Positions 6,010 to 7,669 of a DNA stretch of 7,669 bases are shown one piece after another. Every line of letters starts with the position of its first letter. Position 1 is the stretch's first letter. This stretch comes from Promethearchaeota archaeon (GTDB lineage: Archaea; Asgardarchaeota; Lokiarchaeia; Sigynarchaeales; SOKP01): the NCBI GenBank assembly GCA_016839905.1, contig JAEOTJ010000343.1, positions 1 through 7,669 on the forward strand, given 5' to 3'. Under the pieces are notes generated by a model. The model was not told the origin of the DNA. It saw only the letters and a list, made by a program, of their open reading frames with translations, and did not search any database. The position numbers and the translations under genes are program-made.

Positions 6010-6305
6010 TTTTTAAACCTCTTTTTCTTTTTTAAACTTCTTAATCTATTTTCAGGAAGTCCAACAATTTTTTCCCCATTAACTTCCAGTTTATCACTCG
6101 AATTTGGTAGATCAAACCTAAAAATATAATTTTTTTTAATATACTTTTTTATTATACTCTTTTTTTCAGTAATTAACATGTTTCTTGTTTCATCAATGAC
6201 CATACCCATTTTTATAAAATCATTCTCTTTTGTTTTTGATTTGAGTCTTGCGTGCACTCTCAAGCCAATTAAATCATGATAGATAAGATATTTTGGATTA
6301 ATCAT
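6006..6305 (-). CDS. rnp1: Ribonuclease P protein component 1 (Rpp29/Pop4 family)
   Basis: Protein subunit of archaeal RNase P, which removes the 5' leader of pre-tRNA; homologous to eukaryotic Rpp29/Pop4, with an Sm-like beta barrel. It has 99 residues, typical of the archaeal form. Signatures are DLIGLRVHA (about 11-19), GMVIDETRNMLI (about 34-45), IFRFDLP (about 61-67), and the C-terminal NGEKIVGLPENRLR (about 76-89) followed by a basic tail KKKKRFKK. The location between uL29 and uS17 is a conserved archaeal arrangement and confirms the call. It overlaps both neighbours by ATGA, so it is translated as part of the ribosomal operon. Only a weak ribosome-binding site (GAG) precedes it, suggesting dependence on coupling with uL29. 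Confidence 0.94.
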   Translation of the reverse strand: MINPKYLIYHDLIGLRVHARLKSKTKENDFIKMGMVIDETRNMLITEKKSIIKKYIKKNYIFRFDLPNSSDKLEVNGEKIVGLPENRLRSLKKKKRFKK

Positions 6306-6502
6306 TTTTTCTCATTTATAACCGTTAAAATTCTAGCAATTTGTTTTCTTATTAATTTCGCTTTTGCGGGATTATCTGAAAGTCCTCCACCAGTTTGCAT
6401 GCTCCTTAACATCATCATTTCCTCTCGTAGAGTAGCTATAGTCCGTTGTCTTTCAATATCCGCCATTTTTCTCACATCTTCAGCCGTTATTAGCTTACCC
6501 AT
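6302..6502 (-). CDS. rpl29: 50S ribosomal protein uL29 (L29)
   Basis: Small two-helix large-subunit protein beside the nascent-chain exit, part of the platform to which the signal recognition particle and chaperones dock. It has 66 residues, normal for the family. Visible are a first helix with TAEDVRKMADIERQRTIATL (about 6-25), a Met-rich segment (EEMMMLRSM), the loop GGGLSDNPAK, and the second-helix signature IRKQIARILTVINE (about 51-64). The ATG follows the uS3 stop without a gap (TGAATG), with GGTGA (6514-6510) seven bases upstream inside the uS3 end. Its own stop overlaps the RNase P protein start by ATGA. The SUI1/eIF1 gene sometimes found next to it in archaea is absent. Confidence 0.95.
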   Translation of the reverse strand: MGKLITAEDVRKMADIERQRTIATLREEMMMLRSMQTGGGLSDNPAKAKLIRKQIARILTVINEKK

Positions 6503-7321
6503 TCATTCTTCACCTTTTTCCTCATTGTCTTCTTCAGCAGGCTCTAATGAAATTTCTCGAACATCTTCTTCATCTACTTCATCAACTAATTCTTTTTCTT
6601 CCTCAGTAATAGGTTCTTCTGATTCCTCTATAATGATGGATTTTTTATCTATTTCCATTTCAGCTTTAGTTTTGAGTATTTTAGATTCAATTTGATTTTG
6701 AGCATTTGCTAAAGCTTTATAATCAACTACAATACCATCACCAGTTTTATAATTAGCGTGCATAATCTTGACAATTATGCCAAGGGTACCCGATTTCTGA
6801 ATGCATTGAGCTACTCCTTTAGATACAGCCTCTTGAACAGAGTACCCACTCTTGGACATTGTTCCTGCACGAAATATTTGAGTTCGAGCTCTTTGGGATG
6901 TAACTTTGCCCGCAATTTTAATTTCTACGCCCTTGACTAAGCCCGTCTCCATTATCTTCCTTAGAATATAGTATCCAGCCCTTCTATAATGACGTCCTCG
7001 ATCAAGGGAATAGGCCAAACGTTCAGCCATTATTTGTGCATCTAAATCAGGCATTTTAACCTCTTCAACCTCTATTTGGGGCATTTCCAAGCCGAAATTG
7101 TCATGAAGAACATCTGTTATTTCTTGAATGCGTTTTCCGCCTTTTCCAATAACCAATCCTGGTCGGCTTGTTTTAAGGGTTATTCTTACACCAAGAGGTG
7201 TTTTTTGTATGTCAACTCCTGCAAAACCCGCTCTTACAAGCTCATTACGTAAATATTCATTAATTTGCATTAGTTTAATGCCCTGCTCTATTTCACCTTG
7301 GACAAAGTTATTTTGCGCCAA
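6503..7321 (-). CDS. rps3: 30S ribosomal protein uS3 (S3); start uncertain
   Basis: Small-subunit protein lining the mRNA entry tunnel. It has 272 residues from a TTG at 7321. Visible are the N-terminal INEYLRNELVRAGFAGVDIQ (about 20-39), a type-2 KH domain with an intact GxxG loop (GKGG, 59-62) in RPGLVIGKGGKRI, the C-terminal S3 domain with GVEIKIAGKVTSQRARTQIF (about 131-150) and RAGTMSKSGYSVQEAVSKGV (about 151-170), then an acidic tail from about 230 (EESEEPITEEEKE and onward). The start is doubtful: an in-frame stop lies just upstream (7336-7334), the only upstream initiation codon in frame is TTG, and it has no Shine-Dalgarno. A better signal (GGTGG then ATG at 7343) is in another frame. 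The next in-frame ATG (7270) would remove 17 residues. Confidence 0.94.
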   Translation of the reverse strand: MAQNNFVQGEIEQGIKLMQINEYLRNELVRAGFAGVDIQKTPLGVRITLKTSRPGLVIGKGGKRIQEITDVLHDNFGLEMPQIEVEEVKMPDLDAQIMAERLAYSLDRGRHYRRAGYYILRKIMETGLVKGVEIKIAGKVTSQRARTQIFRAGTMSKSGYSVQEAVSKGVAQCIQKSGTLGIIVKIMHANYKTGDGIVVDYKALANAQNQIESKILKTKAEMEIDKKSIIIEESEEPITEEEKELVDEVDEEDVREISLEPAEEDNEEKGEE

Positions 7322-7343
7322 TAAAGTGTTTAGCTAAGGGCAT
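7308..7343 (-). other. Short ORF with good Shine-Dalgarno just before uS3
   Basis: An ATG at 7343 is preceded by GGTGG (7353-7349) with 5 bases between, a better initiation signal than that of uS3. It opens an 11-residue frame (MPLAKHFIGAK) that ends in TAA at 7310-7308, inside the uS3 N-terminus and in a different frame. Shifting by one base near the AAAA run (7314-7311) would join it to uS3. It could be a leader peptide, the true uS3 start hidden by a one-base sequence error, or chance. Confidence 0.35.
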
Positions 7344-7348
7344 TCAAT

Positions 7349-7353
7349 CCACC
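7349..7353 (-). promoter_or_regulatory. Shine-Dalgarno-like GGTGG upstream of the uS3 region
   Basis: GGTGG, read on the minus strand, lies 5 bases before the ATG at 7343 and 27 bases before the TTG assigned to uS3. The spacing fits the ATG and not the TTG, so it decides between start hypotheses and is the reason the uS3 start is flagged. Confidence 0.5.
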
Positions 7354-7423
7354 AATGTTAATTTTTTCACGCATATTAAAAACATAAATCTCTAACTTTT
7401 CTTATTTTATTATTTATTATTTT

Positions 7424-7669
7424 CTAACCTGGGACTTCATAAAGTACAATTTCTATATGACTTAAATATTTAAATTTTGGAGATGATCTACCATGAGCGC
7501 GTTCAATATATCTTTTAATAATTCGCCCTCTACTAGTAGCAGCGTGAATTACTCTGCATAAATCTAAATCTAATCCTTTATATTCTGCATTTGATTCACA
7601 TGCCGTGATTATTTCATATATTCTAGCTGCTGCTTTTTGTGGGTATCTACCTGCGTACCATTTAAATTG
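7424..7669 (-). CDS. rpl22: 50S ribosomal protein uL22 (L22), C-terminal part
   Basis: Large-subunit protein whose long loop lines the peptide exit tunnel. Only the last 81 residues are in the window; the start lies beyond the high-coordinate edge. The frame opens at the edge with QFKWYAGRYPQKAAARIYEI, then CESNAEYKGLDLDLCRVIHA (about 25-44 of the fragment), TSRGRIIKRYIERAHGR, which corresponds to the tunnel-loop region, and the terminal beta strand SHIEIVLYEVPG. These match the archaeal/eukaryotic L22 pattern. The stop is TAG at 7426-7424. It is followed by 102 bases before uS3, whereas these two genes are usually adjacent or overlapping in archaea. Confidence 0.96.
   Translation of the reverse strand, partial: QFKWYAGRYPQKAAARIYEIITACESNAEYKGLDLDLCRVIHAATSRGRIIKRYIERAHGRSSPKFKYLSHIEIVLYEVPG

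Noticed and set aside
6276..6695. 139-codon plus-strand open frame, Ser/Ile-rich
   Set aside because: It lies antisense to uL29 and the uS3 tail. The Ser-rich run is simply the reverse of Glu/Asp codons in the acidic tail, and nothing in it resembles a protein family.
7330..7374. 14-codon frame MREKINIGGLNALS before uS3
   Set aside because: It has no Shine-Dalgarno, overlaps the better-supported ATG at 7343 in a different frame, and would need a further frame change to join uS3.

Overview
This window is a block of archaeal ribosomal protein genes, all on the minus strand, so transcription runs from high to low coordinates. The order is uL22 (partial), uS3, uL29, RNase P protein 1, uS17, uL14, uL24, eS4, uL5, uS14, uS8, uL6, eL32, eL19, uL18, uS5 (partial). 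This is the S10/spc arrangement of archaea. The proteins with no bacterial counterpart (eS4, eL32, eL19) and the RNase P subunit between uL29 and uS17 rule out a bacterium. The DNA is visibly A+T-rich. Details such as the eukaryote-like stretch of uS17 and the acidic tails on uS3 and eL32 make an Asgard (Lokiarchaeia-like) archaeon a reasonable guess, but this is inference from memory of the families and not a placement.

Layout in transcription order. Bases 7669-7424 hold the C-terminal end of uL22, followed by a 102-base gap, unusually long for this operon. That gap contains a well-placed Shine-Dalgarno and ATG in a frame other than that of uS3. From uS3 to eS4 (7321-4015) genes are packed with ATGA overlaps, direct abutment, or gaps of about 20 bases. 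uL5 and uS14 follow with gaps of 21 and 18 bases. A gap of about 300 bases (2924-3231) then separates uS14 from uS8. It holds T-tracts just after uS14, a perfect 9-bp inverted repeat, and a TATA-like element at a suitable distance from the uS8 start. It probably divides the cluster into two transcription units. The second unit (uS8, uL6, eL32, eL19, uL18, uS5) is again tight, with uL18 starting inside eL19.

Functionally, the genes supply parts of both ribosomal subunits: uS3, uS17, eS4, uS14, uS8 and uS5 for the small subunit, and uL22, uL29, uL14, uL24, uL5, uL6, eL32, eL19 and uL18 for the large one. They also supply one protein of the tRNA 5'-processing enzyme RNase P, linking tRNA maturation to ribosome synthesis. 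The 50-residue zinc-finger uS14 gene lies at 3232-3384.

I found no mobile element, CRISPR array, tRNA, rRNA or defence system, and no sign of an undescribed multi-gene system. The points worth a second look are the uS3 start region, the uS14-uS8 gap with its hairpin, and small start-site and tail features.
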